This document shows, one piece after another, positions 25,601 through 39,900 of a stretch of DNA of 64,000 bases. The stretch spans positions 8,270,001 to 8,334,000 of the forward strand of contig JALJCS010000002.1 in the NCBI GenBank assembly GCA_023055355.1, read 5' to 3'. A model generated the notes under the pieces. The model worked only from the letters and a program-made list of their open reading frames with translations, made no database searches and had not been told where the DNA came from. Within the stretch, counting starts at the first letter, position 1, and every line of letters begins with the position of its first letter. Both the position numbers and the translations under genes were made by a program. The DNA is from Agelaius tricolor (taxonomy: Eukaryota; Chordata; Aves; Passeriformes; Icteridae).

Positions 25601-28414
25601 CTGAGAGGGCAAAAGTAGCTTTGTGCACAGATGTGGTTTGGTGGGATGAATGATGATGTGCATTTAATTCCTGTTTTGGATTACTGGGGAATGATGACTA
25701 GAGAGGGTCATAAGCCATGAAGTTCAGATCCAGGTCTGAAACACTTTGAGCATTTCAGAGCATGGGGTGACAAACCTGGAGCTTGGGTTTTGCTCCAGAT
25801 CATTGGAGAGAAAATGGTCAACAACACAATTTAGCTCTGGAATCATTCCTGAACTTGTCTTGATTCATGGTTTTGGCTTGGACCCTTTAGTGGTAAAAAT
25901 TGTGAGCAAAAGCACAAGGGAGGAAGAAAAGATAACACAATATCATAAATTCCAGTAGCTCCTGGAAGAAATACATTTGACCTTTATTATCTACTAACTT
26001 CTAACTGTGATGCTTAACTGTGGTTTTTATTTTTAAAATATTGTCCCTGGCAGAATGGAGTCCAAGGAGAAAATAGACTCTGGAAAAAGTGTGAGACTTT
26101 GGGGAGACAGTTATTTACTGGCAGTTTCACAACCATCCCTGCACTTCTAATGAAATTTCATTTGTCAAACTCAGTGCAACTTGGTGACAAGCCAAGTGTA
26201 TTCCGTCTGCCTTTTAGCTTAGAAATATCTCTTTGGTCTCTTGCTCTCAAGTGCTTTTAATTCATTTGAGATTTGAAAAATAAAAAATTTGCAGCTTGTA
26301 GCTAAAAAGCTGGCCTGAAGCTCTCATGGACACAATTTCTTATTTTATTGTGAAAAATGAGTTAAAATTTTGAACTGCTGTTAACACCATGTGTAATGAA
26401 ACATGCTCCTCACCAATAATACTTCAAAGGGACATAGATACAGCTTTGGCCAAAAAAAAAAACCCAACCCACAACTGGTTGTGATTTTCTATGGACTCAC
26501 CACTGTCTGGGATGAGGCCACCTATTAGGAGTCTGGTCTTAACATCCTTCCAGCACCGGATGAAATTCATAACTTCTAAAGAGGGAATGGATCTAACTCA
26601 TTATTGATGTTTCTTAACAAGTGAGGCAGCGTTTGTCCACATAACTTGCATCACATTCCAGTGGTGGATAAACCAGCTGAGCTATTTTCACTTCTCCTGG
26701 TTAAAACACTACTTTAAGCCTGTTGAAAGTTTTTGCATGTTTGGGTCTTAGAGTAGAGCTGTCAACAGAAACAGTCACAGGTTTTCTTTGGATTTAGGGA
26801 AAAGGAGAATTAATGAGAAGAGTCAGCACAAACAAAATGATCACACTTACCCCATTGTTCAAGAAAAAAAAGAAGAAGAAAAGAACCCAGTGATTTATTT
26901 TAGACAGCCTGAATAGCTGGAGACAGAGAGCTAAAATATGGCAAGGAAATTGCTACCCTAAACAAGTTTCTGTGAGGAATTTGTTGATTTTTTTTCCTTT
27001 CTGCCTGAGTTATGAGCCCTTGGAATGCACATACCATTGAATTGCTTGGTAATTTGCACAAACATCTCTTCCTGAGGTCCTAAAGCCACTGTATGTCCCT
27101 GAGTGGAAATATTACCATGATAGAGAGGGACAGAGTCCAACTGTTTGCCAGAGTCTGGCTTTATAACCCTGTAAAAAACATGAGACACTCCAGCTTCTCC
27201 CAGGAAACATGGGAGCAACTGAACATGTGCTGTCACACACAGAGCAGTGAACATGGGGATACACACACACACTTGCCCTTCACTTGAAATCTTGAAACTT
27301 CTGTTCTAAACTATCCAAAATCTCACAGAAGCATCATTTCTGGGGAATTGAACACCTCCTGGCTGCATGTCTGGGGGTGTGAGCATCTCTACTGAATGGG
27401 GCCTCTTCTTCCTGACAGAAACGTTGTTTGTGCCATTAAATGTTTTCTTTTGTTAAAGAGGTTTGTTTGTGTTTTCGTCTAAAATATAAACACGACCATA
27501 ATTATAAATATAAACAGACCAGAGTTTTATGGCATGAGATTTGTGTGGGTGGTTTGGGTGCCTAATTGCCATGTTCTGCACAAAGCCTGTGGTTTCAACC
27601 ATGGGAACCTCTGCCTGAAGACACTTGTTTTCTTTTCCATTAGCTCCAAACTGCTTTGTGCCTACTAAATGTTAAATACTGGTTAACTACAACCCCCCAA
27701 AATACGTGCCCAAGTGGAGCCTATGAGAACTATGCCATTCTTTTAAAAAGGGAGCCAATGGCCAAATTCGATTTCTGAGACAGTAGAAGCAAGAGTTCAA
27801 ATTTTTCTTTGCCTGATATGAAACAAACTGGTGCCTGACAAAGGTTTCTCAAACTCCCAGGAGCAGCTATGTTACAACTTTATCTAGGAGTGATTCTCCC
27901 AGTGTCTCTCCAGAGGGACTTACTCCACTCTGCTCCCTCACCTTAACTGGGACAGAGATGACACGGGAAGTAAGAGGGTACATCAGTAACCCAGCAAGTT
28001 GGGTGCTCACCTGGAAGCTGGGCATCAAGCTGCCTTTTCAACGCTCAATTACATCAGAGACACTCCCAACATCCCAGCAGGGAGAAGGAGACCTAAACTG
28101 TAGGACCCCCTCTTCTTTCAGTTCTTTGTTTTCCCTGGGGAACAGTGGGCAGACTCCCTTTGAACCCTTCCCCCAGCACCCTGCCAGTCTCAGAGGCCAG
28201 GGAGTGACCCACTGGAATGGTGCTGCTCACAGCCTCACCCTGGGGAGGGACTGCAGTGGCCCCATGTCCCCCTGCTCCTCCAGCAGCACGGTTCTCAAGT
28301 GAGGGGTCTGTTCCTCCCTCAGGGTGCATGGGGGGCACCCTGATTTCAAGCAGTAGGGGATTAAGTTCACTGACTCACACAGCTCAGCCTCCTGTCTAAT
28401 TCAAAATTTATCTT

Positions 28415-28545
28415 AGAAAATTAGGCCTGAAAGAGACCTGCTGAGATCATCTCATATCATTTTCTGCCCGCAGGCAGGGTCTAATATCTGTGGGCTAACC
28501 CCAACACATGTTTATTTAACATGCTCTGGAAGGCATGGGAGAAAG
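28415..28545 (-). mobile_element. Ancient CR1-like LINE relic
   Basis: The segment keeps the word order of old CR1-group elements read from the 3' end: CCTGAAAGAGACCTGCTGAGATCATCT, then a CTGCCC...GGCAGGGTCTAAT block, then ACATGTTTATTTAACATGCTCTGGA. It is heavily mutated and carries no coding sequence. The call rests on remembered consensus words, so the subfamily is not assigned and the boundaries are approximate. Confidence 0.55.
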
Positions 28546-31500
28546 AAGAACCCATAAACTCATTCAGATTCCTACTTCACTACTTTATGCTCACAGAATT
28601 TATCTTTTTTGTCATACAGTCAACTAACTAATCTTTGCTTCAAACTTATTTTCTTCCTCTCCCAACATGTCTGAAAGGAAATATTAACTTGATGTAAAAA
28701 TACTGAAATTCAATTTCAAAGTTAAATCTCCTCCACTGAAGCTAGTAATCAGTAGGCAATTTCTCAATGCAAAATAAAAGGGAATTGCTAAAAAAAGTCA
28801 TATCTTAATGCTGTGTCACTGTGTATGGAACCTCCTTTTGGAGCTTTGCTGTGGATGTGGCAGCTCTTTGTTTATTTTGAAAGGATAAGTTAAGCAGTCA
28901 CTCAAGGATGGGTAGGAAAAGCCTGAGGCTGGAGATTTCCATGTAGCTTTCTAATTAGACTGGAATGAAAATAGGTCTAAATCCATTGAGTAAACAAAAT
29001 ACGTTTGCATACTTGGTAATTGATAATAATTATGGTTCCCTTTAACAACACTAAATGCTTAGTTGTCATGTTGTGACCTCAGGCAAATGAGTAGGGTATT
29101 TGTTTTTCTTAAGCGGACAAAACTTGTAAAAGAGGCCACCACAATGACGTTACAGAGCACAGGGAGAGCTGTCATTTCATCTGCTGGCTGGTAAAAATAA
29201 TAATAATATATGATTTCATAATGTCATCCTACTAAATGCTTGAGGAATTGCACATCTCACTAGCTGGAAGGATCTGAGGTATTAAAATTGAACAGTTCTA
29301 ACTGTGAAGAGTCAAACTTGGTCTTACCTCAGTACAGTATAGGCAGCCATGTACACCAGCAGCAACACAAGAGAAGCTTGTTCTAGAGAAAACAGTGGAA
29401 AAGTCTGACTCTCGTTTCTTTACATTGAATAAATTAAAGAAAAGCAATCAATAAGTCAACTTTCAAAATACCCAAATGCAGACACAAACTATGTGGTGAA
29501 CATGTGTTAACTGACAGGCGAAAAATACCTAAAGAATCATTGTGGTTATCTAGGGAGGGAACAGGAAAAAACCAAGGGTACATTCATACAATGGATGGTT
29601 GTTAAAAGCTGACCTTTTTCTTTGGGATCTGATATTAATGGTCAGGACTTAAACAAAAAGAGGAGAGATTTTCAGCTGCATGAATAGAAGTTATGCAAAA
29701 GCACTCCCAAACCCACAAGCCTGGTTAGCATAGAGAGAGGTCGAGATTTGTATGTTGAAAGCATTACAGCAACCACACATTGCCTCGTGCTCATTTCTGA
29801 GAGCCACTTACTGGTTCAGCCCCTGTAAATGTGCCACAGGACAAAACTGCACTCGAGGGACCAGCACAGTTTGGTAAGCTTGTCAAACTGATCCTTAAAC
29901 TGACCTACAAATGCCCATCTGTATGAGTGTGCACCTGTGGGGATGGAGTGTGCGCGTGTCTGGTTTCCGAAGGAAATAAAAGCTCAAGGGATGCACGTGT
30001 ATGTATTTATTGGAAACTTCACTGTGCATGCAGATGACCATTTAGCTAAACTTAAGAAACTCCCAACTCTTGACTTCCAGAGAGCCAAGGCTGGTAGCTC
30101 ACCCATAGCCTATCGCAGTGAGATGGAATTCCAAATTGCTTGTGAAGCCCTGGATGTAAATGGGGTAACATCACCAAGAAAACCATTTCTTTGCAGTGCA
30201 GATATCCCCTTTGCAGCAGCCATTGCAGCTGCAAGTTGATTTTGCATATTGAAAATTCTGGGGATTTGTCAGGGATTTCACAAAAGGAGATGATCTATCT
30301 GTACCTATAAGTGTCTCTGAACACTTTATGAGACAGCTTCTTTCTGCATTTTTGGTATTTGGGATTAAACTTGGCCACAGATGTGGTTTTCAGGTCTGGG
30401 AGATATTTAATTTCTGGACATGCTCAAAGCAAGCTGCTCAGTTTTCCAAAGATTTGGGAGATTCGTAGATATTTAAAAATACTTCAGTGCATTTCAGTGG
30501 ATGAGTTCCAGATACTACAGTGTCCTGCAAAAGCTTCTAGCTACCTCCTTTATGGCAGCCTGGATTTTAGAGAAGGTTTTATTAACAACAGGGATAAGTC
30601 CTTTACAGCACTACCTGAGAGAGCAAGAACTGTTCTGCTCAGTAGTCAGGCAGAGCCTTAGTCTTCTTTTGTTTATATGAATAAAAAAACTACTTCAGCT
30701 GTTAGCAAAACTATGATGAGCAATAAACACAGAGTTTTTAGTCTTCTAGTGGAAGGTGTTTACAGCAGTAGAAACTCATAAAAATACTGGGCTAAAGGAA
30801 GGAGAGGTGCTAGCACTCCAAGTGCTCCTTGGAAGAGAGAGAAGTAGATCAAGAGCTTAAATTTATTTACATGTTAAACAAAATGAAAATAAAAATTGAC
30901 CTCCCCAGTTATTACAGAGGTTTTATTCTCTGTAATTTAAAAATGCAGGAAAATATTTTTATAATCTTAGGAGGCAAAGGGAATAAAACACTTTCATGCA
31001 GCATCTGTACTCTATTCACAACTAGAAACAGAGTACTACTTCCTCAGACTAGAAACCCCAAAGTTTCACCCTCCTTTTGTACATGAGAGAAAAAGGAAAA
31101 AATCAGTCCGAAATACCCCAAAATAAAAGAACATTGTGTCTCTTCCCAGAAACCAATTAATTACATTGAAATAAAGATCATTTGGCTTTGTTTTAAAATC
31201 TCTGCCATCAAAACTTTAACAATTCCATGTAGAAAGCCATGCAGTTTTTTTCAGTCCGCCTCAGTATCATTACCCGCAGTAAACAGATTATTTTGAACAC
31301 ACATAATTTATTTGCCATCACGCCACTATTCTCAGGTTACCATGTTCATTTGACTTCATATACCAAAAATCTCATACACTACAGTGCTTAGCTAGGCTCT
31401 CATCCATCTGCATTTTCAATATAAGAGGACAACATTAATGGGCAATACAATATTCACAGGTACATCATGGAACAGAAGGAAAAAAATAACTTTTTTCTTC

Positions 31501-33870
31501 ATTGTCTTAAAGGTTTCCTTCAATAGTAAACTAGAAAATAATTTCTATAAAGTCAATTTAGTTCATAGAAAAATTATCTTAAGATAAAGAAGAATGAACA
31601 GTCTTTAACTAGCGTCCTTTTATGAATCTGTATAGAAGAACTACACATACATATATAGGCCAAAAACTACGTAGCAGTTGGATGTGAGTGGTCATATTCC
31701 AGGAAAAATGAAGGCTTCCCATTCTGAAAAATTCTCAAGTTCCCTAATACTAATCTTTTCCTAGGAGAATTGCAGTTCTAAATCCTGTTTTGAAGAAGAT
31801 CAGGGAGGTAGGGAACAATGACTTTCAGCAAACACATCCTCAGTTTTAAAACTACAGAGGGAAATGGTGATGATATTCACATTTCCAGCTCTTCCTTGTT
31901 TGGTCACCCAGAAGGGGACCCGGTTAAGTTACTCCATGTCCATTTACTGGTTGTTTTTGTGGGTTTTTTTTAAGCTGAACTAGAATGATGGAAAGATTTT
32001 TAGATGCAGCTTTCAGAAACCGAGTAAGGAGGCAAGGGGAACAATTTTTCCTTATTAGCCATCCAGAAGCCCATCCCCTCAAGAAATAGACAGAGTTTTC
32101 AACCAGAACCATCTATGTTTCTTATTGATCTGATTTTTGTCCTTTTGCAGAGGACTAGTAAAAACTGCAGAAGTCAAAGATCTATATAAAGGTAAAAGGG
32201 AATCTTTTTCTTGATTGTCTAAGAAGAGGCAATTGAAAGGTGGGAAGCAGCATGCACTAGAGGTCTGGTACCTCTTGCAATCTAGTAGAAAGATACTAGA
32301 CTTTAATCCAAATGAATGGATAGCCAGTCATGAAAGCCATGAAAGTAGAGGTCATTTCACTCAGCCATTTTGAAAGGCCAAGTCCCTGATAGTGAAGAAG
32401 TGAGTTGATTCATTCAAATCAGTGCATCTGGGATGACTTATGCTAAGCCAAGGGACAATCCTGAAATTTTTACACTTCTTCTTCTGTCTGCACTTGACAC
32501 CAAGTAGGGATTTCTTTATGCTTCAGATAAATTGAGTTCCAGTGGCTGCTGTTTACAATTGTTTAAAAAGAAAATTTTAGCCATTCCTTTTCCTTATTCA
32601 GGAGGATACCATTTAAGTTGGAATCTACAGCTCTTCAACTCAACCTTTCAATAATTAATGTCATATGGCATAAAATGGGAAAAAAAATGTGTCAAATTAA
32701 TTTTGCATTCCTTTCTCTTTGAGGTTCTTGTTGCAAAATTCCACACTACATTAATCAGCAGAGGTGCTTGGGTCACAGTTGGTTGCACTTTCTCAGCCAG
32801 AATATTTACTTTTCACTTGCACTTATGAAAGAAGACAGACAACTTACCCAGTACCAGTGCTTTGAATGAAGTATGCATTCAGTACTTACTGACTGTGTTA
32901 AGGTACACTTATGGTACTTAAAAAACAGAGAAAATTTACCATATGAGTTTTAAACTGGTTAAAATGTAAAGTGAGTATCTTTACACGTAGATGTAATTTT
33001 CATACATGCAAATATTTTAATATCTATTATTAATTTGGAAGTAGATTGCTGAAAACCATTATTCTTTTCAGAAAGTACAGAATCCAACATTTGGTTATTC
33101 AGACTGAAACCAACTTGGTCAATGAGTAGCATATTGAAATCAGTCATCCTGCTTCACAAATGAAGAAAAATCCTCCCCTAGAGACAGTTTCAATAATGTG
33201 GCCTATGGACTTCTGTACAATTTCCGTAAGAGCTGCTGCAGTCCTCACCATTGAGATATTTGCATGCCAGGCTGGTAGAAACAATTTGAAATGTAAGTGT
33301 TCAGAAAATATTCAGAGAAAAGAGTGGCCTGGGAGCAGATCCTGAGAGTGCTATTTAAAGGGAAGAGCATCCAGTTCCCCTGGCAAACTTTGTTCCACGT
33401 GAAATAAACTACACTATTAGCAGAACAAAAGATAGCTAAATGTACACAGAATCAGGCAGGGTTCAGATTATTAGAACCACATCCTGGAGTGCAAATACGG
33501 AACAACACTGCTGTTTGATAGAAAGGTCAGGGCCATTTTCACCTGTGTTTGACATTCTCTGAACTTGGCAAATTATATTAGAGAAAAGAGACTTGCTCAC
33601 ATGTTAGCACATCAAAAGCAGTGCTGTTAAACTGAGGGCCTGGCTCAGTAACCACAAGATCCACCCATGAGTGTGAGCCCCCTTGAAGCTCCTTCACTAC
33701 TTCAGGAAGAAGCTTCACAGCTGCAGAACAGGGCTGTAATATTAAATCAGACATAAATATTGCGTGTTGACATGGCTAGATTTGGAAGATAGACTGTGAA
33801 AAACCAACTAATGCAAGATTTAGAAACTTTGAATGTTATGAATGATTCAGTAGACCTGCGGCTATGTTTA

Positions 33871-33907
33871 ACAAAAAAAAAAACAAACAACAAACAAACA
33901 AAAAAAG
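33871..33907. repeat. A-rich (AAAC) simple repeat
   Basis: A run of adenines followed by AAAC/AAC units and then more adenines. It is ordinary low-complexity DNA. Confidence 0.9.
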
Positions 33908-36900
33908 AGCTGGAGAATGTATCTAGTTTATTTGGGTTAATGCAAACATGCCCTGAGCTGGCCCTTTATTTTTGCATCCCCACACTACCACATAACTCAA
34001 AGTGGTTTGTTTTTTTTTAGTATGGGCTTAAATTTTGCAGTAACATCAGATCCAGCAGCAATTACCATCTCTTACCCTGAGTGGTCTTCTGCCATACCAG
34101 TGGAAGGATGAACTGCTTAGGCCAGAAGCCATTTTGACATCATTGTACCACTCATTAAAATCCCAGATGTAAGCAAGAGCAAGAGTAAATGTTTGTGAAG
34201 CCTGTTTTTCACATTCAAAACATATTTATGGGAAAAGGAACCTACCCTATGGATGATGATTATGCTCTATATATTTTCTTATGAGAAAAAGAGAAGCTAG
34301 CAAAAATTAGATACTCTGGAAAATTATTAGGATGTAATACATAGTAATGGTCTTGTTCTTTTAATAGCTCTTCTTTGAAATGAAGTCATGAAGCTAGGTC
34401 GTGGTTTTAGGGAAGTGTTGCTTTTTTTTATGAGGTCAGAGACCACAAATTATGTAATAATCTCAAAAGCCTGTCCTTAAAGATCAGTTTACTAACCGGT
34501 GAGCAAATATTTCCTTCAAACTTTTCTTTGCTAGCAAAGTTTCAAACCATGATTCTGAAGGATTTTAGATTATAAAGTTGTTTTTTTTTTCACTGTGTCC
34601 TCTAAAGAAGAAAGATGAAGACTTGTTACCAGTGCCAGCAGTAAATAACTCCATGTTGAGCATGTTCCACAGCTCCAGTTCTGTTAAATGTGATGCTGAT
34701 ATAAATTTATCAGGGAAAATTAGCAGGCCCTGGCCCTCTGGCCACAGGCAAGTGTGGCAAATGCCCACAGGATAAGGGTGGATGTTGAACAGCCATGCAC
34801 ATCTCCTGGTCACACCAGCAGCAAACAGCCTCTGCACACTGCACAAACGGCCTCTGCTGTTTGCCAGTGAGCAGAGGAATGTCATTAGCATGGTAAACCC
34901 TCTTTCTTCTCCATTTAATAGCAAATCTGTCACAAAGGAGGACAGAAAACCTTTGGTCTTCCTGTATAAAGACACACAGACTGCTGAGCTCCCAGCAAAG
35001 ACTGTATCCCTCCCCGAAGATACAATTCCTCTGATGGTGAACGATGACTGCCTGCCAGAAAAAAGGAAAGACAGTCCTCTTTCCTGTGTTATGACATTCA
35101 CCAGGATTGAGTTGATTAAATTAATAAAGCTTCTTCAGCAGCACAGCTAGTTCCTGATGAACTAGTCCTGTGTTCCTAGAAACTAGCCCGTTTAGAAGAC
35201 GCTTCAGGACAGCCACTGCATTTGCTTTTCCCTTTCATTTGGTTTAAGGAGTAGACGTACCCACCTACATTTCATCCATGCTATGCCTCTCATAACTGAA
35301 TAAGATCTAGTAGCAGAAAGTAGCTCCCACAAGCTCCCCCAGTGAGGCCCTTTGCAGACCACAAACCAAAGGGCTGACTCTTAAACACTGGCAAGGACTT
35401 GGCAGATGCTTGAAAACCAAAAAGGTGGCATATAAGGATTCCTTGTATAGGGTAGCTTTAGGTATGGAGCCAAACCAGGAGGCAAATTCTAGTTATGTAC
35501 CCACCTGGGAGGATGAAAGAGTTGAGATTTATTGTGGTGATACCTTCAATTTAAGCAGAAACCAAAGCAAAAAGTAAGGGGCAGTTGTACTGAGTATCTG
35601 GGCAAGAATCATCGTGCTGCATATTTCCATTTGCCCTCCTGTCCTAGTTATTGTCCTACTGTACCCAGAAAGCAAGCTAAACTGAGTCTAGCCTTCCCAG
35701 CACATCAGTTGCAGTTCAGAGGACTAAAATAGTGGGTTTCATCTCTTTGTGAAGAATAATGGCAAAGCATGGATCCCAGCTGGCACTATACAGCAAACTT
35801 TCTGAGTCCATTTTGCCCTTGCCGCTCTGTATTGCAAGCTGAAAACCACATCCTGAATGTATGTGACCTTGAAACCCCCAGTGTGAGGTGTGATTTCAGT
35901 CTAAAAACCAGATACATTTTGTCATGGCAACTAGCAAGGCAGTCTACTGATGCACAGAGCAGGATATTGATGCATTAATCTGTGTTAGTTAATCTGTGAC
36001 GGATTTGAGAGTCTTTTACATATTGCACAAATTAGTAGAAACAGAAACCTGGAGAGAGCAGTTTTTCTCTACCACTATTTTTGCCTTCTGTGTGCATTCC
36101 ATCAAATGAACAGGCTTTTCAAAAGTTCTGGGAAAAACTTACTGACTACTTTGAGCACGGAGATGCTTGACTGCAATGAATCATTTTCTGTTCCTTGCTG
36201 GACCATGGAAGAGGCCACATTGTATTCAAAGGATCAAAGTGGCAGAGGTCGTGGTCGCCTAAGCAAGCAGGCTGTGACAACTTCACAATGGATGAATTTT
36301 CACTTGGCTGAACGTTAGGGACCAGAAACTGGCCCCAATTTTTCAACCACTGCTACTCTAACTTCCAAATCTTTCCTGCTCCCAGAACTCCTGGACCAAA
36401 TTTTTACCTGGAAGCAACTCAAACATATTTTGAAGATGTGATGATTATTATTGTATGTGTTTTCTCCTCTGCATGTCTGGCTCCAACCAGAAGAAATGAT
36501 TTGAAGAGAGGGAGAAGCAGATCTCAAACTCCAGTTCAGTTTTGCTGAGCCAGGACGTTTAGGTATCTTGGCCATGATCCCAATAAACATTCAGGGGTTG
36601 GATTCAAAAGGCTTGGGCCCCCCATTCTCAACTATCCATCCAAGGGTGGGTATAAGGCAATTGGGCATATTGGCTATTGCCGTCTTCCTGGAGCTGCAGC
36701 TGGGGTACTCCAAGACAGATGTGTCCACAGATTCCATGCCCAGGTAACCCAGTCCCATTCCTGGCAGACACACATTTACTCCTGAAAGTCTAGCCCTCAA
36801 TATTCACATGCCTAAGTGAACCAAACATCCAAACAACTTTGATTTTTGAGGACAAGGACAACACAGGCCCTAGAGCAAGTGAAATCCAGCCTGGTGCTAT

Positions 36901-39900
36901 TTGTAGCACTACAACACAGGCAATGATGTAGTGGGGGAGATGCAGTGAAAATACAGAAGCCCCATCTATATGAAATAAATCAGAATTATTACCCTACACA
37001 TATGAATGCAACTATCAGCTACTTCAACACAAGCTTTATCAACTGGACTGGTGTCAAGAAACAAATAATGACTCATAAAACTGAGCAGCTTCAGTGTAGC
37101 TTGTGGGTTCTCAACACCACCAAGATCCGGAAGCAATCAAACACCATCTCTAGGATGTATGGCTAGTTTAATCAAGCAGTTATATCACATATGTCTTTAA
37201 AACTGGCATGCCTGATATAGCTTAGATTATCTGGGGCACCTGCTTACAGACAATATATCTGAAATCTAGAACTACAACTATATAAACATGTCACATGCAT
37301 GTTTGTTTTCATGTTCTGAAATGCAGAACAAACCCCGTGAGAGAAAACAACAAAGGCTAAAGCTGAGCTGAAAGCTGTCCAGAGCTGCAGGTGGAAAAAT
37401 TCCTCTCTCCAACAGGTGTCTTTCCTTGTATCACCATGCAAAGAAAAGGCTGAAAGGTGCAGACATACTTTTTACTCACACATATTTTTGGGTGGTGATA
37501 AATAGAAAAAAAAGCGACACAAAATCACAAGCTTTTATGGAACTCTAATTTTTCTAGATAGTAAAATGATGAAACATCTACTATCATAGTCAAAGAGGAG
37601 AACTGAAGTCAGCAAACAGAGCAGCCTCAAAGCCTGAGAGAAAGGCGCACTTGCTACTCACCATATGAATGGCAAGCAAAGAAAAAAGCAGACCTGACCT
37701 TTCAGGGAGACCTGGAAACAGCCCCAAGAGCTCTGGTCATTAAAACAAAACAAAACACACAAAAAGGCATTAAGAAAACCTCACTCCAGTGGGAAGAGGA
37801 AGTGGTTTAAGGGGATTAGCTCCCAAAAAACAAAGCTCCACTCTTCCTCAGACTGCTGAGGAGCCCCAGAAATCTTCTATATTGAACAGGGCTGTGAAAA
37901 TGGACAAATGTTGGCAACCACTCAACAAATGATAGTAATGTGAGGTGACATCTCTGGACCTCAACCAGCCAGCACACAATTGTCTCATTTTCATGCTGTG
38001 TCAAATTAAATTCAGACTTTAGCACTTTGCTTGTCTTGCGCTGTTACCTCCTTTCCAGAGCAGAACACAGAAGAAAATTTACAAATTTACACTGACTTTG
38101 ACCTGCAGACACAAATGCCAGCCCGCAAAAACTAGTGCTGAATAATTTCTTTTTCTAGCTGTGACCTTTTTATCCCCCCTCCCTCTCATGTCAGACCATT
38201 TCTTCATGAGAGGCTCTCCTGCATCTGTACCACAGCAGCATTTGGGAGGAATTGGTGGGTTTGCACTGAGTAGCTGCAGGGATGTTTTCTCAACCAGGAG
38301 CCTTTCATGTTGGGCAACAAACACAGTGCCCATTTTCTGGCTGCCCAGCAGCAACAACCATGGCAACCACCACAGCAACGACCACAAACCCCAGGCAGCT
38401 CAGTAACCTATTTCACAAAAGTGCAACACTCCAAAACCTTGGGACGTTAGAGAGTGGCAAAGCATAGATTGGATACAAAATAGACATCAGTTCTGTCTTG
38501 GCAATGTAAAAATGAGATAATTGATTAAGTCTTCTCTACCTTGAGACTAAACTGATGATACAGTGGTGTAACAGCCACACTTGGGTCAGCTTTGACAGGA
38601 CCAGGATTACACCCTCTTGTTCTTTTACTGGAGTAACAGCCTCTTCAACTGTGCAAACCCAGCCCATCTGGAAGTACTGTTACTGAAACTAGACACTTCA
38701 AAAGCCTTGATGCTTTTTTTGGAACATTAGGAGTCCAGTGTCTTGCTGCATCAAGGCAAAAAACATCAATCACTCCAGTTGCAAAATTACTCAGAGATTT
38801 GAGCTTTAAAATGGGAGGGAGTTTATGGACTCAAAACAGGGCCAAAATTATAAGTCCTTGAAGATGTTTAGTTGATTGTGTGACTTCAGGAGACTCTGAA
38901 TTTGAATCTGACTGAACAGAGAGCACTTGCAGCGGTGGATGAGGAGACAGAGATACCAAAATGAAAGCAGGCAGTGCCAGTTCTGGGTAACTGCAAGGGG
39001 ATTTTTGAAAAGAGCTATCGGTATGACTGCTAGATTAGATCTGAATAAGCCTGAATTTACCACAAAAAAAAGAGACATATCTTGTCCCAACTGCTTCTGC
39101 TCAAGCTGGAAATACTAGAAAAATTCCCTCTGCTAGTGGCATTTTGGCACTTCTGAGTTTAGATGATCAGTACATAGAGATGAATAAAAATCACGGAAGT
39201 ACCTGAACCAGAACTCTATACAATATCCATGTATTTGAGAACTCACTGCACATGGATCAAACTTTGTGGATAAGTTCAATGGGACATGGATGCAGGAGAG
39301 CAAAAAGCACAGTGATTTCTCAAAAACACTGAAAAACTAACTCTTCTGGAACAGAATTTTGTTGTGCAAGTAGACAGAGACTTATCAAGGACCCAGTTCT
39401 GTGAAGCACAGACACAGAAATTAATAAAGGACTTGAGAATGTGTGTAAAATTAGGCATGTGCTCAGTTGCTCTGCTGATCAGAATGTAGATTCTACTCCC
39501 TAGCAGTCATTTCCCATTTGGAAACCCTTGTCAGGAAGAGAAAGGGGAAGAAGGAGGGTTGTTTAGCACGATATTTTTAGATAGATTTTTAATGGAGTAT
39601 TTGTTAAGCTTTCTTTCACCCTGACTCCCCCCTGCCTGCTGTCTGGGTTTTGTGTGTGTTTTTTTAATAGCTAGCAATGCATCACAGTGCGGCTGCTGTT
39701 TAAATATTTGCCTGAAAAAAATGTAGTCTGTGCTTTAGAAAAGTGGTTTGGCACAAACTGGACATTTTCAAACATCCATTTACCAGATGGATCACTTTGT
39801 TCAATTACAAAGAAAAAAAAGATGGTGAAGGAGTTGAAAATCGAGTGGAATGTTCCTAAGCACACAGCATTGTTTACTATCTGCATGTCTCCTGGCATCC

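Larger units (their letters stand above)
11414..28414. other. Long non-coding stretch with simple repeats only
   Basis: About 17 kb in which I find no exon, RNA gene or transposon I can name. It contains an A17 tract at 14084-14100 and a TA/TG microsatellite at 19641-19692. Open frames reach 145 codons (minus, 13124-13561) but show no protein-family resemblance and are shadowed by frames on the other strand. Unlabelled conserved enhancers could be present but cannot be recognised from a single sequence. Confidence 0.5.
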
